Source of the DNA: Mycobacterium sp. AT1
GTDB lineage: Bacteria; Actinomycetota; Actinomycetes; Mycobacteriales; Mycobacteriaceae
DNA length: 64,000 bases
Reading direction: 5' to 3'
NCBI RefSeq assembly: GCF_002043095.1
Contig: NZ_MVOC01000002.1
Coordinates: 1-64,000 of the forward strand
The position numbers and the translations under genes are program-made. Shown in pieces: positions 14,328-23,402 of the stretch (positions within the stretch are counted from its first letter, which is position 1; each line of letters starts with the position of its first letter). The notes beneath the pieces were generated by a model. That model was not told the DNA's origin. It ran no database searches and saw nothing but the letters and a program-made list of their open reading frames with translations.

Positions 14328-15929
14328 ATGGCCCCTACCGAGCACCGACAGATTGGCCGTCGCTCCATCCTGCGCGCCTCGTTGGCCGGCGCACTGATAG
14401 TGCCCGCAACCGCGGCCCTGCAGGCCTGCGGCGCCGCGGGCACCGGCGGGCCCCCGACGAGCACCGGCCTGATCGCCAATCGTCCGCGACTCACCCACGG
14501 CGTCGCCAGCGGTGATCCACGTACCGACGGCGCACTGGTGTGGGCCCGCTCCGACTCCCCCGCCCGCATGATCGTCGAAACCTCTGCCACGGAGTCGTTT
14601 TCGAATCCGGTCCGCATCGACGGACCTCGGTTGACCCCGGCGTCCGACGGCACCGGGCGCATCCGCGTCACCGGCCTCGAGCCGGGGCAGACGGTGCACT
14701 ATCGGGTGACCCTGGAGGGCGAGGACGGAGCTAGGTCGGAGCCCGCGGTCGGCGTCTTCACAACCGTTGCGACACAGCCACGAAACGTCAAATTCGTCTG
14801 GTCGGGCGACGTCGTCGGCCAGGGGTGGGGAATCAGCAGGCAGGGCGGCATGGCGATCTTCGGCGCCATGGCCGACCGGCAACCAGACTTCTTCGTCCAC
14901 TCCGGTGACGCGATCTATGCCGACGGTCCGGTGCCGGAGACGCAGAAGCAGAACGACGGCGGCACGTACGCGAGCGTCACGGCGCCGGCCAAGGACCACG
15001 TGGCTCAGACGCTCGACGACTTCCGCGGCAACTACGCCTACAACCTCACCGACGACCACTACCGCCGATTCAACGCCTCAGTCCCCCAACTGATTCAGTG
15101 GGACGACCACGAAGTGCTCAACAACTGGTTCCCCGGCGAGTCGCTCGCCGGGCAGGACCGCAAGGGCTACACCACCGTCGACGTGAACGAGCTGGCCGGC
15201 TACGCGGCTCAGGCGTGGCGTGAGTGGCAGCCCGTCGAACCGTCGGAGGCCGTCGACGGTCGACTGCACCGCAAGATCGCCTACGGGCCCTTGCTCGACG
15301 TCTTCGTCCTGGACATGCGCTCCTACAAGGATCCGAATCCAAACGCGTGGGGGCAATCCGACGACGACGGAATCCTTGGGCGCGAACAGACTCGGTGGTT
15401 GATCGACGGCTTGAAGAACTCGACGGCAGTCTGGAAGGTCGTCGCCAACGACCTACCGATCAGCATCGTGGTACCGGATGCGGCGTCGAACCCGGTCGGC
15501 GGTCCGCCGTCCATGGAGGCGGTCGCGCAGGGTGAGAACGGGCGCCCGCTGGGCCGTGAGATCGCGTTCTCGCGGATTCTGTCCGAGACCAAAGAGGTCC
15601 GAAACATCGTGTATCTCACGGCCGACGTGCACTACACCGCAGCGATCTCGTATCACCCGGAGCACGCCGGCTTCACCGACTTCACGCCGTTCTGGGAGTT
15701 CGTCTCCGGGCCGCTGAACGCTGGCGCGTTTCCGGAGAGCCCGCTCGACGGCACCTTCGGCGCACGCTACGAGTTCGTCCATGCCCCCAAGGAGAAGAAC
15801 GTCTCCCCTGCCGAGGGCTACCAACACTTCGGCGAAGTAAGCATCGCTTCGGACTCAAGGGCGCTGACGGTCACGCTGTGCGACGCGTCGGGAAAGTCGT
15901 TGTACGCCAAGACGTTGCCGCCTGCGTAG
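14328..15929 (+). CDS. phoD: PhoD-like alkaline phosphatase/phosphodiesterase, Tat-exported lipoprotein
   Basis: 533 residues from the ATG at 14328. The Tat motif GRRSILRASLAG at about 10-21 is followed by LQAC, a lipobox with Cys34, so the protein should be folded before export and lipid-anchored outside. The N-terminal fibronectin-like part contains LTHGVASGDPRTDGALVWAR, and the PhoD phosphatase core includes SGDAIYADGP, QWDDHEVLNNWF and YLTADVHY, metal-binding positions of Ca/Fe-type PhoD enzymes. It probably releases phosphate from phosphodiesters under phosphate limitation. An ATG 39 bp upstream is possible but would place extra residues before the Tat motif. Confidence 0.88.
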   Translation: MAPTEHRQIGRRSILRASLAGALIVPATAALQACGAAGTGGPPTSTGLIANRPRLTHGVASGDPRTDGALVWARSDSPARMIVETSATESFSNPVRIDGPRLTPASDGTGRIRVTGLEPGQTVHYRVTLEGEDGARSEPAVGVFTTVATQPRNVKFVWSGDVVGQGWGISRQGGMAIFGAMADRQPDFFVHSGDAIYADGPVPETQKQNDGGTYASVTAPAKDHVAQTLDDFRGNYAYNLTDDHYRRFNASVPQLIQWDDHEVLNNWFPGESLAGQDRKGYTTVDVNELAGYAAQAWREWQPVEPSEAVDGRLHRKIAYGPLLDVFVLDMRSYKDPNPNAWGQSDDDGILGREQTRWLIDGLKNSTAVWKVVANDLPISIVVPDAASNPVGGPPSMEAVAQGENGRPLGREIAFSRILSETKEVRNIVYLTADVHYTAAISYHPEHAGFTDFTPFWEFVSGPLNAGAFPESPLDGTFGARYEFVHAPKEKNVSPAEGYQHFGEVSIASDSRALTVTLCDASGKSLYAKTLPPA

Positions 15930-15935
15930 CGTCCG

Positions 15936-16760
15936 TCACGCCCGCGCGAGGCGGGTCCGCGTGGTGTCGTCCAACGGTGTGTAGATGACGAGTTGTAGGT
16001 CCGGATGGTCCGACGCGCGTAGTTGATGGTGCTCGAGATGCAGGGTTCCAACGGTCGGATGATGAAAGGTGCGCTCGCGCGAGACGAATCCGGCGACCGG
16101 ATGTCCGTCCCATCCCGCACGGAATTCGGCGCTGGCCTCGCGCAGTCGCGTGACGACGTCTTGGATGTGGGAGTCGGTCAGTCGGGACGCCGTCTCGGCG
16201 CGGAACTCTGCGAGGAATCGTTGACTGGTGACCTCCCAGTCGTCGAGGAGGTCGCGCACCGCGGGATCGGTGAACACCAACCAGAGGAGGTTGCGCTGGC
16301 CGGGTTCGGTGCGCGCCACGTTGGGATACAGAGCGGCATATGCGGCGTTCCACCCGGCGATGGACCAGTCGGCGGAGAGCGCGTAGGCGGGCCGGTCACC
16401 GAGTTCGTCGAGCAACCGCTGAATGTGCGGCGGCGCTGGCGTGACGGCGATCGGCGCCGACGGTACGGGCGCGGCGTACCCGGCCAGTCCGAGCAGGTAC
16501 TCGTGTTCGGCGCCGCTGAGGCGCAGTGTCTGGGCGACGGCGTCGAGCACCTGGCGGGATGGCGTGATCGCCCTGCCCTGTTCGAGCCACGTGTACCAGG
16601 TGACACTCACGCCGCAGAGGTACGACACCTCCTCGCGGCGGAGGCCGTTCACGCGGCCCCGAGGCAGCGGCGGCAGGTTGTGGGCGGCACGGGGCATTTG
16701 TTCACGTCGAGATCGCAGGAACGCGCCCATCTCGGACCGACGTTCGGGCTCGCCACTCAC
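15936..16760 (-). CDS. Helix-turn-helix regulator with MmyB-like ligand domain
   Basis: 274 residues. The N-terminal XRE-type HTH (LRREEVSYLCGVSVTWYTWLEQGR) is followed by the MmyB-like PAS-type domain, recognisable from the helix-rich GAEHEYLLGLAGY and the later NLLWLVFTDP and HHPTVGTLHLEHHQLR segments. Such regulators are typical of actinobacteria, usually sit divergent from one target gene and are thought to bind a fatty-acid-like or aromatic ligand. Here the divergent gene is the IlvD-type dehydratase; the perfect palindrome at 16782-16793 lies 22 bp before its GTG start. Confidence 0.87.
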   Translation of the reverse strand: MSGEPERRSEMGAFLRSRREQMPRAAHNLPPLPRGRVNGLRREEVSYLCGVSVTWYTWLEQGRAITPSRQVLDAVAQTLRLSGAEHEYLLGLAGYAAPVPSAPIAVTPAPPHIQRLLDELGDRPAYALSADWSIAGWNAAYAALYPNVARTEPGQRNLLWLVFTDPAVRDLLDDWEVTSQRFLAEFRAETASRLTDSHIQDVVTRLREASAEFRAGWDGHPVAGFVSRERTFHHPTVGTLHLEHHQLRASDHPDLQLVIYTPLDDTTRTRLARA

Positions 16761-16781
16761 GGTGTCGATGCTAGTGCTCTC

Positions 16782-16793
16782 ACTACTAGTAGT
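16782..16793. promoter_or_regulatory. Perfect 12-bp palindrome between the MmyB-like regulator and ilvD
   Basis: ACTACTAGTAGT is fully self-complementary, with near-matching GCTCT and AGAGC just outside it. It is 22 bp from the regulator start and 44 bp from the dehydratase start, the place expected for an autoregulatory operator. Confidence 0.5.
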
Positions 16794-16837
16794 AGAGCCG
16801 TCTTCTCGAGGAGCCCGTGGTCGGGGAGGGTCGAGAC

Positions 16838-18685
16838 ATGCCAGAGCTTCGATCCAGAACCGTCACCCACGGCCGCAACGCCGCTGGCGCTCGCGCGCTG
16901 CTCATGGCCGCCGGGGTCGCCCGCGAAGACTTTGGAAAACCAATAGTCGCGATCGCCAACAGTTTCACCGAGTTCGTCCCCGGCCACACCCACCTGCAGC
17001 CGGTGGGGCGCATCGTCTCCGAGGCGGTTCGGGAGGCCGGCGGGATTCCACGCGAGTTCAACACGATCGCCGTCGACGACGGCATCGCCATGGGACACGC
17101 AGGAATGTTCTATTCGCTGCCGTCCCGAGAGCTCATCGCCGATTCGGTCGAGTACATGGTGGAGGCTCATTGCGCTGACGCGTTGGTGTGTATCTCCAAC
17201 TGCGACAAGATCACTCCTGGCATGCTGATGGCGGCGCTGCGGCTCGACATTCCGACGGTATTCGTCTCGGGCGGACCGATGGAGGGCGGGCGGGCAACCC
17301 TGGTCGACGGCACGGTCCGGGCCGGACTCCACCTCATCGACTCCATGAGCGGCGCCGCGGACACCGCGGTGAGCGACGCCGATCTGGCACGAGTCGAAGA
17401 CGCGGCCTGCCCGACCTGCGGATCGTGTTCCGGCATGTTCACCGCCAATTCGATGAATTGTCTGGTCGAAGCGCTAGGGCTTGCCCTGCCGGGGAACGGC
17501 TCGACGCTGGCCACTCACACTGCGCGGCGCGGTCTCTACGAGCGAACCGGCGCTCTGGTGGTCGAGATCGCGCACCGGTGGTACGACAACGACGACGAAG
17601 GGGTGCTACCCCGACGGGTGGCGAGCCGCGCCGCGTTCGCCAATGCGATGGCGACGGACGTCGCAATGGGTGGGTCCACCAACACGGTGCTCCATCTCCT
17701 CGCTGCGGCGCAGGAGGCCGAGCTCGACTTCACCCTCGACGACGTCGACGCGATTGCCCGCCGCGTGCCGTGCCTGTGCAAGGTCGCGCCGAACGGGGTC
17801 CACCTCATGGAGGACGTGCACCGCGCCGGCGGAATCCCCGCACTGCTCGGGGAATTGAGCCGCGGCGGCGTCCTCGACCAGAACGTCCACTCCGTGCATG
17901 CACCCAACCTCGTCGAATGGCTCGACCGCTGGGACATCCGCGGAGCCGAGCCGTCCGCCGACGCCGTCGAACTGTTCGGCGCCGCGCCGGGTGGTCAACG
18001 CTCGGCGACGGCGTTCTCACAGTCGAACCGATGGGAGTCGCCGGACCGCGACAGCAGCGGTGGCTGCATCCGCGACGTCGCTCACGCCTACTCGGTCGAC
18101 GGCGGCCTTGCGGTGCTGCGCGGCAATCTCGCAGAAGACGGTTGCGTGCTCAAGACCGCGGGGATCGATCCGACCATGCAGCACTTCACGGGTCCTGCGG
18201 TCGTCGTCGAGTCACAGGAGGAAGCGGTCGACGCCATTCTGGGTGGCCGCATCACGGCCGGAGACGTCCTGGTGGTGCGCTTCGAGGGACCCCGAGGCGG
18301 CCCGGGAATGCAGGAGATGTTGCACCCGACGTCCTTTCTCAAGGGTCGTGGCCTTGGCCGGGTATGCGCACTGGTGACCGACGGTCGCTTCTCCGGCGGG
18401 AGCTCGGGGCTCGCGATCGGACACGTGTCACCCGAGGCGGCCGCCGGTGGCGTGATTGCCCTGGTCGAGGACGGCGATCTCATCGAGGTCGACGTGGTGG
18501 CTCGTCGCATCGAACTGCTAGTGCCGAAGGAGGTCTTGGACGCCCGCCACGAGCGGCGTCTCGACCATGGCGGTTATCGGCCGGCGTCGCGGAAGCGCAA
18601 GGTGTCCAGCGCTCTTCGGGCATATGCGGCCATGGCGACGTCCGCCGATCGTGGCGCAGTCAGGGACGTGTCGTCGTTCAGTTGA
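16838..18685 (+). CDS. ilvD: IlvD/Edd-family dehydratase, enterobacterial-type dihydroxy-acid dehydratase
   Basis: 615 residues from the ATG at 16838, with GGGGAGGG seven bases upstream. The iron-sulfur and active-site motifs [10 protein letters not shown] (Cys122) and [19 protein letters not shown] are present, as is [19 protein letters not shown] near the C-terminus. Length and the start [20 protein letters not shown] follow the E. coli IlvD pattern closely, whereas the housekeeping mycobacterial IlvD as I recall it is shorter and of another clade. It dehydrates 2,3-dihydroxy acids in valine/isoleucine synthesis; as a second copy it could act on another dihydroxy acid. Divergent from the MmyB-like regulator; the 3' end overlaps the convergent MFS gene by 8 bp. 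Confidence 0.85.
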   Translation: MPELRSRTVTHGRNAAGARALLMAAGVAREDFGKPIVAIANSFTEFVPGHTHLQPVGRIVSEAVREAGGIPREFNTIAVDDGIAMGHAGMFYSLPSRELIADSVEYMVEAHCADALVCISNCDKITPGMLMAALRLDIPTVFVSGGPMEGGRATLVDGTVRAGLHLIDSMSGAADTAVSDADLARVEDAACPTCGSCSGMFTANSMNCLVEALGLALPGNGSTLATHTARRGLYERTGALVVEIAHRWYDNDDEGVLPRRVASRAAFANAMATDVAMGGSTNTVLHLLAAAQEAELDFTLDDVDAIARRVPCLCKVAPNGVHLMEDVHRAGGIPALLGELSRGGVLDQNVHSVHAPNLVEWLDRWDIRGAEPSADAVELFGAAPGGQRSATAFSQSNRWESPDRDSSGGCIRDVAHAYSVDGGLAVLRGNLAEDGCVLKTAGIDPTMQHFTGPAVVVESQEEAVDAILGGRITAGDVLVVRFEGPRGGPGMQEMLHPTSFLKGRGLGRVCALVTDGRFSGGSSGLAIGHVSPEAAAGGVIALVEDGDLIEVDVVARRIELLVPKEVLDARHERRLDHGGYRPASRKRKVSSALRAYAAMATSADRGAVRDVSSFS

Positions 18686-19877
18686 CGCACGGGGCAGGCG
18701 CGCGCGGCGCCGGGACCCTCGCGAGGCCGGGCAGCGGACCGAACGCCCTGGCGACGAGCGGACTGACCGCGGACAGGACGGTCATGACGAGCGACACCGC
18801 GACCGCGCCGCGAGGGCCGTACGCGTCGGTGGCGACGCCTGCGACGGCAGTGCCGATGGAACCCCCGACGATCGCCGCGCTGCTGAGCCAGCCGAATGCC
18901 TCGGTGGCCATGTGCTGACCGACTTCTCGAGACACCATCAGGTACAGCGCAGACATCGCCGGAGCGAATCCGACGCCCGAGACGAACAGGGCCGCGAATT
19001 GCAGTGGCAGACCGTCGGCGACGCCGTAGAGGCCGACTCCGACGCCGACGGTCGACAGCGCCGCGACGACACCGGACAGGCCGAGGCGCCGATGCCCGAA
19101 CACCAAGCCGCCCAGCAGCGAACCGACACTTGCCGAGGCGATCGCCGCTCCCGCGGTGACGCCGTCCTTGCCCAACGCGGCGATGATGCCGACCTCCAGC
19201 GCGGTGAAGGACCCCACCAGGACGAGGCTGGACACCATCGCCAGGATCACCGCCCTGTGCAGTAGGACGCGACCAAACCTGTTCTCGTTCACCGCCTTCT
19301 CCGGGTGCAGGCGGCGCGAGCCGAGGAGGAACCAGACGGTCCCGACCAGGGTGACGGCCGCGCACAGGATCAACGGGAACATCGTGGAGATCGACGACGC
19401 CAGCACGGTGGCCGCGACGGGGCCGATGACCCAGATCAGCTCCTGCGCCGTGGTGTCGAGCGCGAACAGAGTGCGGACTTCGTCCTCGGGAACCATCCGG
19501 GGATACAGGGCCCGCACGACCGGCATCAGCGGGGGAATGGAGGCGCCCGCAATCACGCCGAGCGCCGTCAACGTCCACGCGGACGAGCCGGCGAAGGCCA
19601 GCCACAGGGTGCTGATGGCGTTGACAACCGCCGCCGTCACGAGGGTGCGCGCCACCCCGACTCGGCCGGCGAGCCGCGAGGTCAGCGGCATCGCGGCGGA
19701 CTCGCCAGCGCCGACCGCCGCGACCACGACGCCCGCCAGAGCGTAGGAGCCCGTCAGCCGGTGCACGTGCATGAGGATCGCCAGAGACAGGATGCCCAAC
19801 GGCAGGCGCGCGAAGAGCTGCGAAGCCGTCACGTTCACCACGCCGGGCACCCGCAACAGGTTCCGGTAGGCGCCCAT
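18678..19877 (-). CDS. MFS transporter, drug-efflux-like
   Basis: 399 residues with about 12 transmembrane segments. The ATG at 19875-19877 ([14 protein letters not shown]) is chosen because GGAGG lies nine bases upstream; the open frame continues further but that part reads as promoter region. The protein lacks the strong sugar-porter motifs and resembles small-molecule exporters ([22 protein letters not shown] in the first half). The divergent TetR gene 91 bp away suggests ligand-induced expression. The substrate cannot be predicted. Confidence 0.8.
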   Translation of the reverse strand: MGAYRNLLRVPGVVNVTASQLFARLPLGILSLAILMHVHRLTGSYALAGVVVAAVGAGESAAMPLTSRLAGRVGVARTLVTAAVVNAISTLWLAFAGSSAWTLTALGVIAGASIPPLMPVVRALYPRMVPEDEVRTLFALDTTAQELIWVIGPVAATVLASSISTMFPLILCAAVTLVGTVWFLLGSRRLHPEKAVNENRFGRVLLHRAVILAMVSSLVLVGSFTALEVGIIAALGKDGVTAGAAIASASVGSLLGGLVFGHRRLGLSGVVAALSTVGVGVGLYGVADGLPLQFAALFVSGVGFAPAMSALYLMVSREVGQHMATEAFGWLSSAAIVGGSIGTAVAGVATDAYGPRGAVAVSLVMTVLSAVSPLVARAFGPLPGLARVPAPRAPAPCVN

Positions 19878-19956
19878 CGTCCCGTTCCTCCACTCCGTAC
19901 CCATGCCAAGCCACGGGACTACACCGTCCAGACGGTACACTTCGGGGCGGTCGTCG

Positions 19957-19971
19957 TAAACTGAGTTCGTG
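19957..19971 (+). promoter_or_regulatory. -10 box and leaderless start of the TetR gene
   Basis: TAAACT at 19957-19962 is followed six bases later by the GTG start at 19969, with no ribosome binding site. This again points to a leaderless transcript. The divergent MFS promoter lies in the same 91-bp interval. Confidence 0.5.
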
Positions 19972-20517
19972 ACCTCTTCCCGGGACCGCATCCTGGACGC
20001 GTATGCGGACCTCCTCATCACCGAGGGTGAGCGTCAAGCCACGCTGGAAGCGGTGGCCGCCAAGGCCGACGTGTCCAAGGGCGGGTTGCTCTATCACTTT
20101 CCGTCCAAAGATCAACTCGCCGTGGGGCTTTGCGACCAATTGGCGATCCTCGCCGCGAAGGATGCCGAGGCAATGCGCGCCTCGGACGAGGGCCCGGCCC
20201 GCTACTACGTCCGCTCGTCGCAGTACGCGAACACCCCCCTGGACCGAACCCTGGTGGCGGTCTCCCGGTTGCGCCAGTCCGGCGACGGCCGGGCACGGGC
20301 GGCAATCGAAGAAGCCTCCGACAATTGGCTGGCCATCTTGCACGACGCGCTCGGCGACCTCGACGTCGCACGTGCGGTGAAGCTGATCGGTGACGGCCTC
20401 TACTACAACGCCCTCAACCGTGCCCTCGGCGGGCATCCCCCGACGTCGGAGGCGGACCAGGGCCTGCTCGACGTGGTCGACCGCATCACCAAGACGGCCA
20501 AGCCTGCTGGCCGCTGA
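19969..20517 (+). CDS. TetR-family transcriptional regulator
   Basis: 182 residues. The HTH is the segment ATLEAVAAKADVSKGGLLYHFPSKDQL, with the GGLLYHF variant typical of a TetR_C subgroup associated with exporters, followed by an all-helical ligand domain. It is divergent from the MFS exporter, so it probably represses that gene and itself. It ends 7 bp from the convergent ABC ATPase gene. The start is a GTG. Confidence 0.87.
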   Translation: MTSSRDRILDAYADLLITEGERQATLEAVAAKADVSKGGLLYHFPSKDQLAVGLCDQLAILAAKDAEAMRASDEGPARYYVRSSQYANTPLDRTLVAVSRLRQSGDGRARAAIEEASDNWLAILHDALGDLDVARAVKLIGDGLYYNALNRALGGHPPTSEADQGLLDVVDRITKTAKPAGR

Positions 20518-20524
20518 CCGGCGG

Positions 20525-21595
20525 TCAACTCACGCGCACGCCCGTCACCCGGTCGAACAGGTGAATCGCGGGTCCGTCGGCCGTGATGTGCACGGTGTCG
20601 CCCGTCCCGACCCGTTCGCGGTTGCCGATGCGGGCGATGACGTCGGCGTCGCCGCCCTCGACGCGCGCCGTGCCGTACAGGTATGCGTCGGCGCCCAGGG
20701 TCTCGACCACCCCGACGGTGACGGGGATGCCGTCGCCGGGGGTCGTCAGTCGCCAGCCCTCCGGACGCACTCCGACCACGACCGGGCCGTCGTGGCCACC
20801 GGAGGGCGCTAACGCCATCGCGTGTCCGCACACCGTCACGGAGGAACCGTCGACGTCCGCGTCGAAGAACTTCATCGCAGGCGAGCCGATGAAACCGGCG
20901 ACGAAGACGTTCGCGGGACGATCGTAGAGTTCCATCGGGGCGCCAACCTGTTGCAGTACTCCGTCTTTCATGACACCGACGCGATCGCCCATCGTCATCG
21001 CCTCGGTCTGGTCGTGGGTGACGTAGACGGTGGTGACGCCGAGGTCGCGTTGCAGCTTGGCGACGTCGGTGCGGGTCTGCACGCGCATCTTGGCGTCCAG
21101 GTTGGACAACGGCTCGTCCATGCAGAAGACCTGCGGATTGCGAACGATGGCCCGACCCATCGCGACCCGCTGCCGTTGACCACCCGACAACGCCTTTGGC
21201 TTGCGGTCGAGGTAGTCGGTGAGCCCCAGCGTCTGTGCGGCCGCAGCCACCCGGCGCTTGCGTTCGTCGCGGGACATGCCGGCGTTCTTGAGGCAGAACT
21301 CCATGTTCCCGCCCACGGTCATGTGGGGGTACAGCGCGTAGTTCTGGAACACCATCGCAATGTCGCGGTCCTTGGGCGCCGTCGTCGAGATGTCCCGATC
21401 ACCAAGGTAAATGGAGCCGGCGGTGAGCTCTTCGAGGCCGGCCAACATCCGCAGCGTCGTCGACTTGCCGCAGCCGGACGGGCCGACCAGCACCATGAAC
21501 TCGCCATCGGCGATCTCCAGGTCCATGCCGGCCACCGCCGCCGCCGGCGCGTTGGGATACCAGTGCTGGGCCTTCTCGAATCGGATCGCGGCCAT
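20525..21595 (-). CDS. Sugar ABC transporter ATP-binding protein (UgpC/MsmK-like)
   Basis: 356 residues from the ATG at 21593-21595. Walker A GPSGCGKST, Q-loop QNYALYPHMTV, signature LSGGQRQRVAMGRA, Walker B VFCMDEPLSNLD and the H-loop THDQTEA are intact. A C-terminal TOBE/OB extension (VGVRPEGWRL, HLFDRVTGVRV) marks the carbohydrate-importer class. It is the last gene of the minus-strand importer operon, 35 bp behind the second permease. The ATPase should energise import through the two permeases encoded upstream. Confidence 0.92.
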   Translation of the reverse strand: MAAIRFEKAQHWYPNAPAAAVAGMDLEIADGEFMVLVGPSGCGKSTTLRMLAGLEELTAGSIYLGDRDISTTAPKDRDIAMVFQNYALYPHMTVGGNMEFCLKNAGMSRDERKRRVAAAAQTLGLTDYLDRKPKALSGGQRQRVAMGRAIVRNPQVFCMDEPLSNLDAKMRVQTRTDVAKLQRDLGVTTVYVTHDQTEAMTMGDRVGVMKDGVLQQVGAPMELYDRPANVFVAGFIGSPAMKFFDADVDGSSVTVCGHAMALAPSGGHDGPVVVGVRPEGWRLTTPGDGIPVTVGVVETLGADAYLYGTARVEGGDADVIARIGNRERVGTGDTVHITADGPAIHLFDRVTGVRVS

Positions 21596-21630
21596 GGGTG
21601 CTCCTGTGAGTCGTGGTGGTGGGGACGCGG

Positions 21631-22455
21631 TCAGCGTGACGAGATGCCGCCGACCATGCCGTTGATGAAGCGCTTCTGCAGCGCGAAGAAGAGCACGGCG
21701 ATGGGCAGTGCGACCATCACCCCGGCCGCGGCCAGCAGTGAGTAGTCGGTCAGGTGTTGCCCCTGGAACAGCGCCAATCCCAGTGGGGCGGTGCGCCGAC
21801 TGTCCGAGACCACCATCACCAGGGGCAGCAGGAATTCGTTCCAGGTCCACATCGTGATGACGACGGCCATCGTCATCATGGGCGCCAGGGACGGTGGGAC
21901 GACGACCCTCCACAGCACCCGCAGGTCACTGCAGCCGTCGAGGCGCGCGGCCTCGATGATCTCGCCGGGGAACCCCCGAAACTGGTTGCGCATCCAGAAC
22001 ACGGCGAAGGCCAGCGACTGCGCGGTCTGCGGCAGGATCAGCGCCCAGTAGGTGTCGGTGAGTCCGATCGTCCGCAGGTTGAAGTACAGCGGGATGATGA
22101 AGGCCTCCGTCGGCAGCGTCAGCCCGACGAGAAGCAGATAGAACAGCACCGAAGAGCCGCGAAAGTGCATGCGGGCGAACGCAAATCCGGCGAGTGTCGC
22201 CAGGACGACGCTCAAGATGACCACCGCGGCGGTGACGAGCACGCTCGACAGCAGGTAGCCGCTGAAGTTGCCGCGACTCCACGCAGCCCCGTAGTTGCCC
22301 AGGTCGACGGAGTCCGGGATCGAGAACCCGCCGGAGTTCTGGCTGGCCGGGGTCACCGACGACAACAGCACCCCCAGCAACGGAACCACCGCGAACAGTG
22401 CGAAGACGGCCAGGATCAGCTGGTTGACGACCCTCTCGGTGCGGGACGGGTTCAT
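21631..22455 (-). CDS. Carbohydrate ABC transporter permease, MalG-type
   Basis: 274 residues with six predicted membrane helices. The EAA loop, the ATPase contact, is seen as EIIEAARLDGCSDLRVLWRVVVPPSLAP. The length fits MalG-like inner-membrane subunits. The ATG at 22453-22455 overlaps the other permease gene by 4 bp; the frame stays open upstream only because it runs antiphase through that gene. It pairs with the MalF-like subunit to form the translocation pore. Confidence 0.9.
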   Translation of the reverse strand: MNPSRTERVVNQLILAVFALFAVVPLLGVLLSSVTPASQNSGGFSIPDSVDLGNYGAAWSRGNFSGYLLSSVLVTAAVVILSVVLATLAGFAFARMHFRGSSVLFYLLLVGLTLPTEAFIIPLYFNLRTIGLTDTYWALILPQTAQSLAFAVFWMRNQFRGFPGEIIEAARLDGCSDLRVLWRVVVPPSLAPMMTMAVVITMWTWNEFLLPLVMVVSDSRRTAPLGLALFQGQHLTDYSLLAAAGVMVALPIAVLFFALQKRFINGMVGGISSR

Positions 22456-23399
22456 TCGGACTCCCGCGAGGCGATGCGACTGATCGACACCGTCAGCAGC
22501 ACGATCACGACCGTCAGGACGACGGCGATCGCCGACGCCAGCCCGACCTGACCGGTGTTGAACGCACGGTTGTAGGCCTCGAAGGCCGGAACGGACGTGG
22601 CGTTGCCCGGCCCACCGCGCGTGGTGATGAAGACCAGGTCGAAGGTCTTCAGCGCGGACACCACCGTCAGCGTCAACGCGACGGCGATCTGACCACGCAG
22701 CGACGGCAGGGTGATCGCGATGAATTCCCTTGCCCGGCCGGCTCCGTCGAGGCGCGCGGCCTCGAAGAGCTCGGGGGCGATGTTGCCGATGCCGGACAGG
22801 AAGAGCACCAGGCACAGACCGATGTTGAGCCACGTGCCGACCAAGCCGATCGCGACGAGGGCGAAGGTGTGGTCGCCCAGCCACACGCGACTGAGCGAGT
22901 CGAGTCCGACCAGGCGCAGGGTCTGGTTGAGCAACCCGTCCTGGGAGTAGATCGAGATCCAGATGGTCGCGATCACCACGGTCGCGATGACCTGCGGCAG
23001 GAACAGCACCGTCCGAAAGAACGACATGGATCTCATCGCGTGCGCCCGAGAGATCAGCGCACTGAGGAACAGCCCGATCAAAACCGGTGCGGCAGCGTAG
23101 AACAGCATCAACACCCCGGCGTGCAGGAAGGAGTCCCGAAGGCGCTCGTCGGTGAACACCGCCACGTAGTTCGACAACCCGGCGGCGGTGGACCTGCCCA
23201 TGCCGTCCCAGTCATAGAACGAGTACTGCACGGTCTGCACCACCGGAGCACCCAGGAAGGCCGCGAAGACCAGGAATGCGGGCGCCACGTACAGATACGC
23301 CTTCTTGGAGTGGCGGACCGGGCGCCTCCGAGTAGCGGCCACCGCCTCGCCCTCACTCGGCCCGGTGACCGCCCGCTGCTCGGGTTGATGCAGCGTCAC
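22452..23399 (-). CDS. Carbohydrate ABC transporter permease, MalF-type
   Basis: 315 residues, six membrane helices after a basic cytoplasmic N-terminus (TRRRPVRHSKKAYLYVAP). The EAA loop reads ELFEAARLDGAGRAREFIAITLPSLRG. The start is GTG. It sits 3 bp after the binding-protein stop codon and overlaps the MalG-type gene by 4 bp. Together these genes form a typical CUT1-class sugar importer, which takes up oligosaccharides or glycosides. Confidence 0.9.
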   Translation of the reverse strand: MTLHQPEQRAVTGPSEGEAVAATRRRPVRHSKKAYLYVAPAFLVFAAFLGAPVVQTVQYSFYDWDGMGRSTAAGLSNYVAVFTDERLRDSFLHAGVLMLFYAAAPVLIGLFLSALISRAHAMRSMSFFRTVLFLPQVIATVVIATIWISIYSQDGLLNQTLRLVGLDSLSRVWLGDHTFALVAIGLVGTWLNIGLCLVLFLSGIGNIAPELFEAARLDGAGRAREFIAITLPSLRGQIAVALTLTVVSALKTFDLVFITTRGGPGNATSVPAFEAYNRAFNTGQVGLASAIAVVLTVVIVLLTVSISRIASRESE

Positions 23400-23402
23400 G
23401 GG

